Part shown: piece by piece, positions 49,808 to 60,527 of the stretch
Layout: the number at the start of each line of letters is the position of its first letter
Numbering within the stretch: the stretch's first letter is position 1
DNA from: Cenococcum geophilum 1.58
Lineage: Eukaryota; Ascomycota; Dothideomycetes; Gloniales; Gloniaceae
Assembly: GCA_001692895.1 (NCBI GenBank)
Contig: KV748212.1
Span: 248,001-312,000, forward strand
DNA: 64,000 bases
Direction: 5' to 3'
The notes under the pieces: generated by a model
What the model was told of the DNA's origin: nothing
Seen by the model: the letters and a program-made list of their open reading frames with translations, nothing else
Database searches by the model: none
Made by a program: the position numbers and the translations under genes

Positions 49808-51411
49808 ATGTATGCTGATTCTGAGCTTCTGCCTGAAGAAAAGCTCCAACGAGTGGGTAAGTTGGTCGAGGAGCTGCGCGATGATTTCGAATACATTAAC
49901 CTCCTGCCGCACGGTGAGTACACAGGTATAATTACACCCAAAAGATCGAATTCCTGACTTGAACAAGAGCGAAATGCCACCATGGAGCAGCTCAAGGTTT
50001 TCGGGAGGAATCCCGAGAACGCGGATCCCATCTTCACACCACAGGTATTTCGGCAACGCCTGCGCGACTGATTTAAGTTACAGACTTCTAACTGTATGCA
50101 AGGGTATCGAGATCTTGACGCACCATAGCTTTCACAGCACGTCTCCCACAACTTCAAAGGCGGCGTTGCAATGTCTGGCCAATGCGCTGTTAACGAAACC
50201 GTGCACGAGACAGATGTTCGTAGATCTGGGATACAGCGAACGTGCGGTCGGGCGTCTAAAGAAGCCTAAAAAAGACGACGAATTCCTCATGTCGAGGATA
50301 CTGTTCCTAACAACCTACGGCACAACGCAAGGCTTTGAGAAGTTGATTGATAAGCATCACCTTGCGGATCATATTAACGATGTAAGTCATCCGGAACCAT
50401 TCGAAGCAGAATTCGTCTAATTGAGCAGAATATTGAGCGTCATGCCAAAAACAAACGTCCGTCAACGCAAGACGATCAAGCGCTGTCGGAAACGCTGAAG
50501 TTGGTGTTCAACATCACGCATTTCTGTCCCACACGGGCAGAAGCCTTCTCTAAATCAATTCCCCAAATCATGAAGATTCTCTCTCGTCGCACAGTCCATT
50601 TACCACCACTTCATGCACCTGTAAACTTTCTTATCAACTCGCTCATCAACATGGACATGGAAGAGAAGAAAGCCATCGTAAACAGCGACTTAAAATCCTG
50701 CGTCGAAAAGCTCATCGAAATCCTCGACTGCGCGCTACGAACCTACGGCGACACCGAACTTGACGCAACAGTGACACCACTCCTAACGCTCCTCAAACGC
50801 ATCGCGAGAGTCAGCCCACCTCCAGTTGTAGCAGCCATGAAATCAAAGCTCTTGCCTAATCCATCCAAATCCGGCCTGCGAGGCAACAACCCTGAGCTAC
50901 TTCACGTGCGGCTGCTTGACTACCTAACAAATCCTAGATCGACCTCCGTCTATGACGGCATCTCATCGCTGTTCTTTGAGCTCGCAGGTGGAGACGTCGA
51001 CAAGCTCGTTGGCGATTTTGGGCTCGGCTTCTCCTCTGGCTTCCTCATGACACGGAATCTACAAACTCCGTTAATCAAGAATAGTGCGTCGAGTGTGCGC
51101 TCTTCCATTACTAGCGTGTCAACAGGCTCAGCAGGGTCGGTTGACACGTCAACTTCACGGCGACCGCAATCGAGAGTGCCGAAGGCTGCCACCACCAAAA
51201 CGAAGGTAAATCCGGAGAGATTAATGGTACTATTTGATCGGTACATGACCACTCTTTACTATCATAATACTAACAGATTATTAAGATGGCATTGCTAACG
51301 AGATATAGGTTAAAACACACGGATATAGTGGACTACGAGGACCCACAGATGCGCGCTGCGGCAAGGAGTATGATTGTAGAATTAGACCCCGATGATGATG
51401 ACGATACATAA
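49808..51411 (+). CDS. RIC8/synembryn-type G-alpha guanine nucleotide exchange factor
   Basis: Exons: 49,808-49,913; 49,968-50,044; 50,103-50,381; 50,426-51,240; 51,309-51,411, giving 1,380 nt and 459 aa in consistent phase. Splice donors include GTGAGT and GTAAGT, and CTAAC-like branches are present. The protein reads as an armadillo-like helical RIC8: NPENADPIFTPQGIEILTHH, an ALLTKPCTRQMFVDLG segment, NITHFCPTR, and an acidic C-terminus EDPQMRAAARSMIVELDPDD. RIC8 acts on heterotrimeric G-alpha subunits as an exchange factor and chaperone, in growth and asexual-development signalling. Start uncertain: 49,754 is an in-frame upstream ATG. Alternatively an exon from about 49,718 could splice via GTATGT at 49,772 to 49,839. 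The fourth acceptor may be 50,425 or 50,428. Confidence 0.85.
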
Positions 51412-51944
51412 TGCGCTCACTATCTTAAGGTATAATGTCTTTTTGCAAATCCCTTATATGCTATATACCATTTGAACAAGTTTCTGCGCTGGCTGCTCTT
51501 CCACTTCGCTTTCACGTGCCAGCAACGTGCATTAGCATCCTGTGATGTTCCCACACTTTGATTTAGGCTTCACTCGACAAGTTTCTACCTTACGACCACA
51601 GACATCTTGCAACTTAGGACAGCATCAAAAGCAGCCGGATACGACACTCAATCAGCCAAAGCCTCTTGGCATCAAGAACAATAAATTCATGATACGACTT
51701 ATAGCAAATCGCCTACCTACTACTAGTTTTGTTACCACGTACTAGTTTCTCATAGCACGAAGACTTCACTCATACCGAGTTTGAGCTACATCAAACTTAT
51801 ACATCTTCCCCACCAAATCCCCAATCTACAACTCCTCACATCTGCAACATCTTCTTTTCAGCCTTCTCGATCACCATATTATTGCTCTCGAATCAATAGA
51901 GCATTCACTAACGACTAAATCAACGACCCTCCCAGAAAATTACA
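51412..51944. other. Intergenic region upstream of secreted-protein candidate
   Basis: No gene. The last 150 bases are rich in C and T with ACAACTCCTCACATC-type stretches, typical of fungal promoters just before a start codon at 51,945. Confidence 0.45.
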
Positions 51945-52667
51945 ATGCGCATTTCAGCCCTCGCTCCTCGCCCTCACAACACACCCTAGCCGCCCAACCA
52001 TACACCGGCTCCAAAAGCGCCAATACAAAACTATCTGCCCCGAAGGGCACGACCTGAGGTTCTACGGCGTCCACATCGGCGGCTACACCTGTGTGTCTTT
52101 AGTCACCCCGGCCCAATTCCACGCCCTTCCTCAGCCTCATCCTCATCCTCATCCTCATCCTCATCCTCATCCTCATCCTCATCCTCATCCTCATCCTCGA
52201 CCCTATACTCCAGTTCGTAAAGCCTCAAGGATGCTAATCAACCCTGCCCCGCGCGGCGCAGACGGCAGCAGCTTCGCGCTCCCCAACGACACCTGTCCGT
52301 GGAGCATGGAGCTGTGGTGGAAGCAGGACGGCAGCCAGGACCCCGTGAGCCGTGAGAAAGAAGGGTGAGTCGATCGCTGCTGGCTACCGCTCCTGCCTGT
52401 CACTCCCTGATCGCCCTCTCCCTGCCATCACGCTCTGCCACTGTTTTGGCCCCTGACATGTGGTTTGAGGAAAGGACTGAGTGAGGGGAGGGTAGAGGGT
52501 AGAGGGGATGAGGTTTCAGGAAGGATGGGATGGGATGGGCGAGGTGCGGATCCGGGAATTGGTTGCATAGTTCTGATTGCCTTATTTCACAACTGCTGAT
52601 ACTTGTATTTCATGCATTGTGTTGTAGTTCTTGTGTTTGTGGGTGCATCACCTGGAGAGCTCCCTAG
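51945..52667 (+). pseudogene. Frameshifted secreted-protein candidate with His-Pro repeat
   Basis: The ATG at 51,945 begins MRISAL and stops after 14 codons. One base further on (from 51,964) the adjacent frame continues as a hydrophobic signal-like stretch LLALTTHPS. It then runs through KTICPEGHDLRFYGVHIGGY and an array of CCTCAT hexamers (52,136-52,200) encoding His-Pro repeats, to NDTCPWSMELWWKQDGSQDP. A GTGAGT donor at about 52,365 could join a TTGTAG acceptor at about 52,627 to give a Cys-rich tail SCVCGCITWRAP-stop at 52,665-52,667. A single-base insertion near 51,963 would explain the break, as would an assembly error. The last exon is speculative. No family recognised. Confidence 0.4.
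52136..52200 (+). repeat. CCTCAT hexanucleotide microsatellite
   Basis: About ten consecutive CCTCAT units inside the coding-like frame of the preceding feature, giving (Pro-His)n. In-frame hexamer changes would vary the protein length by dipeptides without shifting frame. Confidence 0.9.
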
Positions 52668-53167
52668 GCCTCTTTTTTACACGACGTTAGCTAGGAAAGT
52701 TCAACGGAATAATAACCTCAATTACGTATCAACATACATCTTTGTAGCTTCTAAGTCTATCACTGAACTCGGCACCCTGACGGCTTGCAAAATCTCCCAC
52801 ATGCGTGATTGGCCAGGGAGCTCCCGCGGAATCGAGAGCATCTGGAAAGTTCGCAGAGTCACTGTTGCCAAGAATAATGCGCTTTATAGCGAAGACCCCG
52901 CCGGTTCGCAGCTTCCGGTCGCTGCCTGGTGTGGTCTGATCTCGGTAATTTGAGGTAATGACTCACTATTTAATTTCTTCCCTGCCGGAGCTCCACCAAA
53001 GCTGTACATGAAGCTCTACACGAAGCTCTACACAGAGCTCTACTAAAGCTCTACCAAAGCTCTACACCTCCCGTTCTCACGACTTCTTCCACAACTTCTT
53101 CCAACTTGCTACTTCAGCTTCTTTCCCCCACTTCTTCTAATAACCTCTTCAAAACACACCATTCAGC
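52668..53167. other. Intergenic region with short tandem repeat
   Basis: An open frame at 52,603-52,953 overlaps here but lacks gene-like features and is not accepted. At 52,990-53,075 there is a tandem array of AAGCTCTACACG/AAGCTCTACC units (separate entry). The rest is C/T-rich sequence before the start codon at 53,168, compatible with a promoter. Confidence 0.45.
52990..53075. repeat. 12-bp tandem repeat (AAGCTCTACACG) related to the 29.3-kb array
   Basis: Six or so units of GAAGCTCTACAC, GAGCTCTACTAA and AAGCTCTACCAA. The consensus matches the GAAGCTCTGCAC units at 29,271-29,700 apart from G/A differences. Confidence 0.75.
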
Positions 53168-53757
53168 ATGCTCCAGCAAACCCTTCGCACGAAAGTGCAC
53201 CTCCTTCAAGCACCTAGAGTCTCTGTAGTCACCTGTAAGCCCAGATACCACTAGGCCTGTATCGTTTTACTAACTCCTTTTCTGCTAAAGCCTACACTCG
53301 CCTCTTCCAATCCTCCCAGATTCGCACCTTCCGCTCATCTACGCGTAAGTTGCCTCTCACTGCTCTTATAGCAAAAGACACTAACGACTCTAGGCCTAAA
53401 CACTAATGAATTTACCAACGTCTTTGCCACCAAGGTCAACAAAGTAGAGGCGGACGTTGATGACCTCAAGGGAGATATCAAAACGCTTGAATATAGCATG
53501 AAAGCACAGTTGGCTAAGTATGCTCTCAACCAAGCGAGGCAAACTAGTCAGTTATACTTCCATAGCATCTGTGGTGTAAGTCCTGCTCCATATATTATAT
53601 ACCAGTTTCTAACGAGGTTAAGGTCATGGGTGTTACAATGTTGTTAATCGGTAGTTCATGGTTCCTATCGATAATGGAGTCAAAACGTCTTGATGCTGAG
53701 ATCGAGAGACGCGCTATTGCCCAAATAGGTGTATATAAAGCGTTGAATGGAGAATAA
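53168..53757 (+). CDS. Predicted mitochondrial coiled-coil protein with one membrane segment (147 aa)
   Basis: Built from four short exons: 53,168-53,234; 53,291-53,344; 53,394-53,575; 53,617-53,757, totalling 444 nt in consistent phase. All donors read GTAAG, and CTAAC branch sites precede three acceptors (GCTAAAG, CTCTAG, TAACGAG). The first about 40 residues are basic, Ser/Thr-rich and without acids (MLQQTLRTKVHLLQ, RLFQSSQIRTFRSST), resembling a mitochondrial targeting peptide. Residues about 45-80 form a heptad-like helix (VNKVEADVDDLKGDIKTLEY). VMGVTMLLIGSSWFLSIM is a single hydrophobic segment, and a charged tail follows. The layout recalls DUF1640/MCUR1-type inner-membrane coiled-coil proteins, but the family was not confirmed. 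No single exon gives a long open frame, so automated ORF scans would miss it. Confidence 0.65.
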
Positions 53758-53810
53758 CGTGGATGTTCGGATTGCGACTGCGTAGCAACGAGCAGGAAGG
53801 CTCCTGGTAC

Positions 53811-53925
53811 TGGCGGCATTAGAGGCATTTGCTATTCTGGCAGCATTATGGGCGTTTGCTATTCTGGCAGCATTATGGGCGTTTGCTATTCTAGCAGCAT
53901 TATGGGCGTTTGCCAGTCTAGCAGG
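53811..53925. repeat. 27-bp minisatellite (GCATTATGGGCGTTTGCTAT)
   Basis: Three to four copies of a 27-bp unit containing GCATTATGGGCGTTTGCTAT and TCTGGCA. It starts just after the preceding gene and runs up to the left edge of a MITE. The last copies carry small changes (CCAGTCTAGCAGG). Confidence 0.8.
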
Positions 53926-53929
53926 ATTA

Positions 53930-54078
53930 TCCCTTCGGCTGGTAGCGTCCTACGAGATTAGACTGTGCGCGAACACCAGAATCAAAAATACGCGTATGGT
54001 CACGGAGCCTTGATCCCATTGATTCTATTGGCTGGCTCTTATCGATAACCGTAGGACTAAATCTACCAGCCGAAGGGA
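53930..54078. mobile_element. 149-bp MITE with 16-bp TIRs and TA target duplication
   Basis: TCCCTTCGGCTGGTAG (53,930-53,945) is the exact reverse complement of CTACCAGCCGAAGGGA (54,063-54,078). Inside it, GTCCTACG (53,947-53,954) pairs with CGTAGGAC (54,050-54,057). TA flanks both ends (53,928-53,929 and 54,079-54,080), the target duplication of Tc1/mariner-type transposons. No coding capacity, so it is a non-autonomous miniature element. The perfect TIRs suggest recent insertion. Confidence 0.85.
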
Positions 54079-54080
54079 TA

Positions 54081-54719
54081 GGCGTTTGAAGTATTTTAAC
54101 CAAAAACCTTACCTATATTTTATTTAAACAATTCAAAGCCGCCCCACCCCTCTGCACTAGAATTGTCGCTTAATGCCGCTTCGTGAATTGCATTGTAATC
54201 AATTCAAGTCAATTCGGGCTTGATTGGAAGACTTACCGCCACGCCTGTGTAAGACACAGTCCCTCAACATGAGATGAATCAAGTGCAACAAGAACTCTAG
54301 CAGGTCATTTCTAAATTTCTTTAATGGGCTTTTTCAGGTCATCTATAGGATACTGGTGTTCAGTGGAACAATTCCTCTCCCGTCCCCAGCATAATTAGCA
54401 ATCATCCGATGACAGAAAAACACTAGACCTAGTAATACCCATTTTCCACAGCATCGGTACCCCCCCTTTCAAACACTGCCGTAAAATGCAGCTGCCCTGC
54501 CTAGTACCAGAAAGTTTAGTGGAGAGAATAAAAGCAAGCCACAAGCCTATCAATTGATACTTCTCTGATCCCAAGTGGCAACAAGGATTTATAGTTATGT
54601 AGAAATTAGAAGTAAGCCTGGTCCAATGCATTGATGGTCTTTCGCCGGGTCTGACCATTTCAATGCCTTCCAATTGGCGGATGAATTGAGCCTCGATCGC
54701 CACCTCGCCTCCGGCTTAT
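54081..54719. other. Intergenic region, no gene seen
   Basis: Downstream flank of the Myb gene. A minus-strand frame of 102 codons has no gene-like composition. Nothing else supported. Confidence 0.45.
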
Positions 54720-57248
54720 TCACTCATTTTCGGATGCCCCAAGGACCGAGTCAACTTCGTTTTCTTCTGTATTCGGGGTCTTAGCACTTCGCATGTCTGC
54801 TCGTAAGCTAGAAGCTCCCGCATTTACGTTTTCGTTTTCGTTATCATCACTGTCACTATCTTCCACGTCCGAAGTTGATTTGTGCTTCGAGGACCTGCCG
54901 GTCGACTTGCGTCTGTACTTCCTCTTTTTCCTATGCGTGGACTCTTCTTGAGTTGGTTGGTAGAAACTCTCCAGCTCATCAGTGTGGTGGACTCGGAAAT
55001 AATCCTTCAGGGCATTAAGTAGGTCCTCAAGGCTGTCCTGTTCGTGGACAAAATCCCTCATCTTTGAGAAAGCAACCTTTCGATCCATTGTCGTCCAATA
55101 ACTGCCCTTGTTGCGTTTCGCGATGAGAGTCCATGGAATATTAGCCTCTTCGATGGTTTCGCTGTCAACGATATCCTGTAGGATTCTGTACTTGTCTCCA
55201 GGAAGCATCTTCCTCCAGTTCTTTTGCGCCTGGTCAACCCGCCATGATGACCTCTTCTCTGGGGTTTCAGATGACTGACCGACTGCTGTAGAGGCCGCAA
55301 CCTCGCCCTCGACGTGTCCACTTATCTGGCTTTGGCGTTCATGCAACTTCTTGAATTTATAGGAGCACTGTAAACGACTGCGTCGTCCTCCCATCTTATC
55401 ACTAACCATCTGCCAGTTCAGGAACTTCCAGGCATCGTAGTCTTTGAGTGTGCCATGCTGTTCTTCATGGTCCTCATTGAGCTTCTGAACACAATCATGC
55501 ACTGCGTTCAGCAAAGCGCGCTCCTCCGTCTCAGTCCAGACGTCAGTGACTCTGTTTTCGCCATTGACGATGTAGTTGCGCCAACGGTCTCGACAGTCTT
55601 CTGGGGAACGCTTCACGAATGTTGCAATCTCAGTCCACCTGTGGGGATGCAGCTGGTACACCTCCTTGAGAAGTTCGTCTTCATCTGCGCCCCACCTGCC
55701 ACCTCGTGCTTCATAGTTATGCCACTTGCGGCGGCAATTGCGCATGATGGACTGGCGAGTGCGATTGGGAAGGACTTCATGTAGCTCACCCCACATCGCT
55801 GCGACTGCGTTGTCCTGCTCGCGCATTCGTTGAAGATCCGAGCCAGGGGGGATGCTGTGTGATTTCGGTTTGATATGTTGGATCATTTCGATCATTTGAA
55901 GTTTACTCAACCCATTAGTGATCATGTAAGCATTGATCGCATCGGTAAGGCGGGTAATCTCGTCCTTGTCAAAGACACCTGACTTCGTGGCAGAACCGGC
56001 ACTAGGCCGTGCTTCATGTTCTGCTTCATGGAGCCCATTGTCTTGAGACTCGACGCTTGCTTTTTCCTGAGCATCATCAGGGACGGCAGCCTTTGAAGCC
56101 CTCTTCTTGCGCTTGGTAGACTTGGATATGGAGTGATCGAGGGTTGGTGTGGGTAGCGCTGCGTCTGCACGACTCTTTCGGGGCTTCTTACGTGCTGGCG
56201 TTTGTGAAGGAGTGATGGGGAGAGCTGGTCTTTCGGCTGCAGAATCAAAGTGGGTACCATCCGCAAGCTTAGGTCCTGTTTCGAGGCTAGAGACAGCCGC
56301 AGGCGCACCCTCTGACTCCCTCTTGCGCTTCTTTGAGCCTTTTGGCTTCTTAAATTTTCCATTGCCCTGTCTTTCCGAGCCATCATGAGGCGTTTGGGAG
56401 GATTCATTTGTGTCGGCGGGAGTCGTGGGTGGGCGGGTTATGTGGACCGAAGAAGATTGGACTGGAGCGGACAGCTCAGCTCGAGCTTGTGTTTCTCGAC
56501 GCTTCTTATCTTTCCTGCCCTTCTTATCCTTCTTCTGTACCAGATCTTGAGAAATTCCTGAGACCTCTCCCTCTCTTACAGCCTCGGCTTCCCGGTTATA
56601 AGACGCAGCGATTCCAACATCGTTGGAGAGAAGAGGATCCGACTTCCTGCTCCGTGACTTTTTCCCCTTGGATGGCTTGCCTGTCACGTCCTGGTTCTTC
56701 CCGGGCTTCCTCGCCTTCTTCCTTCCAGCTGTGTCTAAACCACCCTCGCTGGCAAAGCCATTCACTTGTGCTTGCTCGGATCGCTGGTAACTTTCGGCTA
56801 GAAGTTGAGATGACGCGGCGATATCATCATCTATAAAATCTGGGAAATCGTCAGCTTCAATCAATCGCTAAGTGAAAGCTGCGGACAGGATCTACGTACC
56901 ATACTGCGCATCGTGGCGTCGCTGCTCATCCATACGTTGTGCTGGGCTGTGAAGAGAGCGAGCATTGGGCTGTGATGGGTTCTGGCCCATTGGTACATCG
57001 CAATGGCCAGACTGCTCCCCAAGGGTGTAACGCATCGACGTGTTTCTGAAGAAATCGTCCCAAGTGAAGTCGGAAAGGTACGCCGGGTAAGTTAGAGTGA
57101 AGTCCTCGGCCACAACTGAATTTAAACATTCGGCAGTCATGGGTGGCACGGACGCGCCAAGAATATCGTCCCCACCATTGAACTGGTTCACGATGCTGTT
57201 GTCTGTTTGCTGCCTCGCGTATGAAGGATAACTTTCATACAGATCCAT
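54720..57248 (-). CDS. REB1/TTF1-like Myb DNA-binding protein (2 exons, 827 aa)
   Basis: Exons 57,248-56,900 and 56,854-54,720 (45-bp intron, GTACGT donor), 2,484 nt in consistent phase. The first exon starts MDLYESYPSYARQQ; the second begins ADDFPDFIDDD. A long low-complexity basic and Ser/Pro-rich region with nuclear-localisation-like KKPKGSKKRKR and KKPRKSR clusters precedes the Myb region. Two Myb/SANT repeats lie at about 500-625, with WGADEDELLKEVYQLHPHRW, then RSPEDCRDRWRNYIVNGENR. The latter is diagnostic of the Reb1/Nsi1/TTF-I family, which binds rDNA terminators to stop RNA polymerase I and replication forks and also binds promoters. The C-terminal end is acidic/Ser-rich with RKKRKYRRKS. 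The ATG choice rests on it being the first in-frame ATG of exon 1; a TTG further up has no support. Confidence 0.8.
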
Positions 57249-57469
57249 ATTGCGGTTGGCATCATTCCCCCAATACCAAACTTCCTGCTCTACGTTACCC
57301 TGGATGTTGGCGCGCTTTTTTGCGCTACAAAAGAATCCAGGGCTGCAAGGCTGAGATCTCCCCAATCCAACTCGACGACCAAGTCCTCCCGAATAGTAGA
57401 CCCGAGTCCCTCCATTCTATGTTGATTGGAGGCGCTGTGTTTCCCAAACATCAGACATCTGTCTTCTTC

Positions 57470-59117
57470 AAACTAGGCTGCGAAAACTCCCTACCAGATT
57501 GGAAGCTTTTTTTGAACATATTCTCAACTCCATTGACCAGGTGTACCAGGAAAGAATGGCCAAGACGTTCCAGGTTGCCCTTCAGACAGAGGAACCTCTC
57601 CGCCTGATAATTTACTCCCTTCTCGACGAAGAAGATCCGGACTTTGCTATCAAGCTTCCCTTTTGCAAATTCGGAGATGCTGAGATTCATGAGAAATTGG
57701 AAAACATGCAAAGGCGTCTTAATGGCCGTTACAAAGGACTCTTGGAGGTTTCCAGTGTTAGCGTCCTATCTCTCTAGTCCAAGGTGGAATTTCTCCATCG
57801 AACCCTCAAAGATTTCCTCATGACTGCGAACATGCAGGAACTGCTTAGATCTCGCACACAAATCTTTCAATGCTTGGTCACCTATAGCTAGAGCGTTTCT
57901 GGAAAAAGCCAAGGCTATCGATGGGGAGCTTAGGTACTACTGAGATGGTAAGACGCATCTCGCATACGGCTAGCCTAGCCGAGAATAAGTGTGGTAGCAC
58001 AGACCATAAAATGCTCGACCAGGCCGGACACCATTGCCAGCAACAGCTCGGCCTTAAGTGGGACGATCCATTCCTCTCGCGTGCTATCCGAAGCGGACTT
58101 GTCTTGTACGTCCGGTACTGACTGGACAAACAACCCAATCTAATCAGGTGCCGAAATGTCTTGCTCATGGATGCGTTACATCCTCGCTTCGACTTCTCAT
58201 CAGGGAAGCTTGAACTAGCCGTGCAACTACTTGATCGTTTCGTGCCAGGGATTCTATCACTTTCTTCCCACCGTGGGGATACCAGAAGCCTCTGTTCGGA
58301 ATGGTTCAGATATTGTTGGAACGTAGAGCGGACCCGAATCAGCCATACGGTCATAGCACAATTTGGCGCTGCTTTCTCAAAGCGTACCCATTTAATTCCG
58401 ATAAAAAAGAAGCACATGTGTGCTGGCGGGAACTATTTCATTTCTCCACCATGGCGCGCTTGCTAACGAAATCCATGTTTGGTGTGAGAGTTTTTTCTTG
58501 GCACTGGAGTACAAATCCTCGTTAGGTTCGGTTGTATGCAGAGAAAGCGTAATCCAAACCCTCGAGATATTATTCCAGAATGGCCTGAATCTGAACCGGA
58601 GGTGCGAGGATAGCACTATCTGGTTTCGCTTGATGGATATAGGCCATCGCATGCAATTTTCAACTATAGAAGCGTACAACTTTTGGAAGAAAATTCTCAA
58701 ATCATGTGTCCTTCATGGCCCGAATTTGGGCCAAGTATGCCAGGGCGAATGCAATTGGTTTAATGTATTTCTGGGTAATCTAAATGAATTTCGTTGGACG
58801 CCCCAACTTGAAAGAACGCTTCGAACCTTCGAAATATTTCTTAGTTATGGCGTAGATCCAAACATGAGTGTCGATGGTAGAACGATATGGGAGCTACTAC
58901 TTCAGGAAATTGGAACCTTTAGCATGTTGACGACTATTCTCTCATTCCAGAATTCCTTATATTATTTCTTCGTTATGGTGCAGATCCCCACTCCAAGGGT
59001 ATCCAATTGTCGCTACAATGTCTTAATAGCAAACAAAGGGCTTTGGTAACGGACGTTTGGCAAAAGGAAATGAAGGAAGCCGGAGATCGGGATTTGAATC
59101 GCATAGCCAGAGGTTAA
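57470..59117 (+). pseudogene. Decayed second NACHT/NLR gene (C-terminal half)
   Basis: Readable pieces on the plus strand, in different frames, follow the order of fungal NACHT proteins of the DUF7791 type. Segments are RLEAFFEHILNSID with DPDFAIKLP and NGRYKGLLEV (57,470-57,770), an in-frame TAG, then VEFLHRTLKDFLMTANMQEL (57,785-57,850) and KAKAIDGELRY near 57,910. Ankyrin-like pieces follow (MVQILLERRADPN near 58,301; ILFQNGLNLNRR; IFLSYGVDPN near 58,840). It ends at DVWQKEMKEAGDRDLNRIAR and a stop at 59,115-59,117. Several frameshifts and stops break it, and no Walker A region was found, so the N-terminal half is lost. Decay is not of the pure RIP type. It is the second NLR locus in the window. 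Confidence 0.75.
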
Positions 59118-60527
59118 TAATAGAAGACGTTGATTTCACTGCCGAGTCTGGCTATGTTTATCAAGCGAACTATACTTGCATGCTGGCTCACAGCGCTTCT
59201 ATGCGGTGTAATTCATCCTCTGCAAGGTCTGACAGGCCTCGACGAGTGAGACATTTGTGGGGTCCCGCCAACCGAGATCTGCTGGAATAGGCAAGGCAAG
59301 CATCCCAAAAGTTGGGGGAGCAGAGGAACGCGGATTAGGAGTAGTCGGTAGGATGATGGCAGATGAACTTTAGCGAGAGAGGCGCCCTCACCCTCCACGC
59401 TCAAGAAAGACGATGTCATAACGGTCTCGCTATTAGTGAGCGCATTCTCGTCACTGATGGGTCTCAACTTTTCGTAACTATTGCATCGTTAGTCAATCGT
59501 TAAATCTTATTCAGAGCATCAACCAGAAGTTAAGACCTAAATCTCCTTCCCCTCGAGTACCATTCGATACACAAAAATGATATGAAGCCACTCACATATG
59601 CGCTTGCAATCCCGTGCTTGCAGTTGCGGCGAAGGTCTCACTCAGCCTATGATCTAGGCCTTGATGTGATGTGGATATTATCTCCGATCCTTCGGGTGAT
59701 ACCAAGACGGGATATTTAAACATGGCGCCAGCGTGTCTCACACAACTGACCTAAACAGATATGTCGTGCATCCCTCAAATTTCCTGTCGACTAAGCCAAT
59801 AGCGCCTTGTGTAGAGCTGCCCAAATAAAGACGAGTGAGTAGAAAAGTACCCAAGTTGCTGACAGCATTTTGCATACCGGTTCTCACCGACTCCGGGGCA
59901 CGAATCCAATAATAACCCGGCTTGAACGCCTTGTCGCAAGCCTATCTCGGCCGTAGATTTGCACTGGGAAGGTGGGCGGCAGGGCCAGGGCGGTCGCGGC
60001 GCACAGAGCAGAAAAGGAGCGCTTGGGAGGTTCAGAGGGGTTGCTTTGGCAAGCCACCACGTTTCGAAACACCCACCCCACCAAACTTTTAGCGGAAATA
60101 CCAACCTCTCCCCCGCGCTCTCCTGCGTCGGGCGGTTGAAATTTTTTTGCCTGTAAACGCCAGGAACATTCATGCAGGAACCCGCATCTTTTGCTCGCGT
60201 AGATGCCGCCGGTACCTCTAGGGGAATTAATGTCCTGAAAAACGACGGCGAGTAGAATGGACGGTCTGGGCGGGATAGGATACAAGGAGTACTTTAGGGA
60301 GTCCATCNCATGATTTGCGTCACTTTCTTTCTTTCGCTCCCCACCAGTTCAGGCCAATCCACCACGCTCTCTTCTTGCTGTTGATTTTGAGTTTACAGGT
60401 TTGATACCTGAGTCATTCTTTCTTGATCGATATTTGTGCAGTCTCTCTTTTGAATCATATCTCGTCACTCCTTTTGAATAAGCCCTGCTAAGTCAGCAAA
60501 CGACATACTTTACGAATAACGCCAGCC
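59118..60527. other. Intergenic region, no gene seen
   Basis: Between the NLR relic and the DUF1996-WSC gene. Open frames up to 140 codons on the minus strand overlap each other and lack gene-like content. One undetermined base occurs at 60,307. The last 150 bases are C/T-rich and presumably promoter. Confidence 0.45.

Noticed and set aside
52603..52953. 116-codon plus-strand open frame
   Set aside because: Starts on a non-ATG codon and has no domain or signal. Part of it may instead be the last exon of the frameshifted secreted-protein candidate, in another frame.
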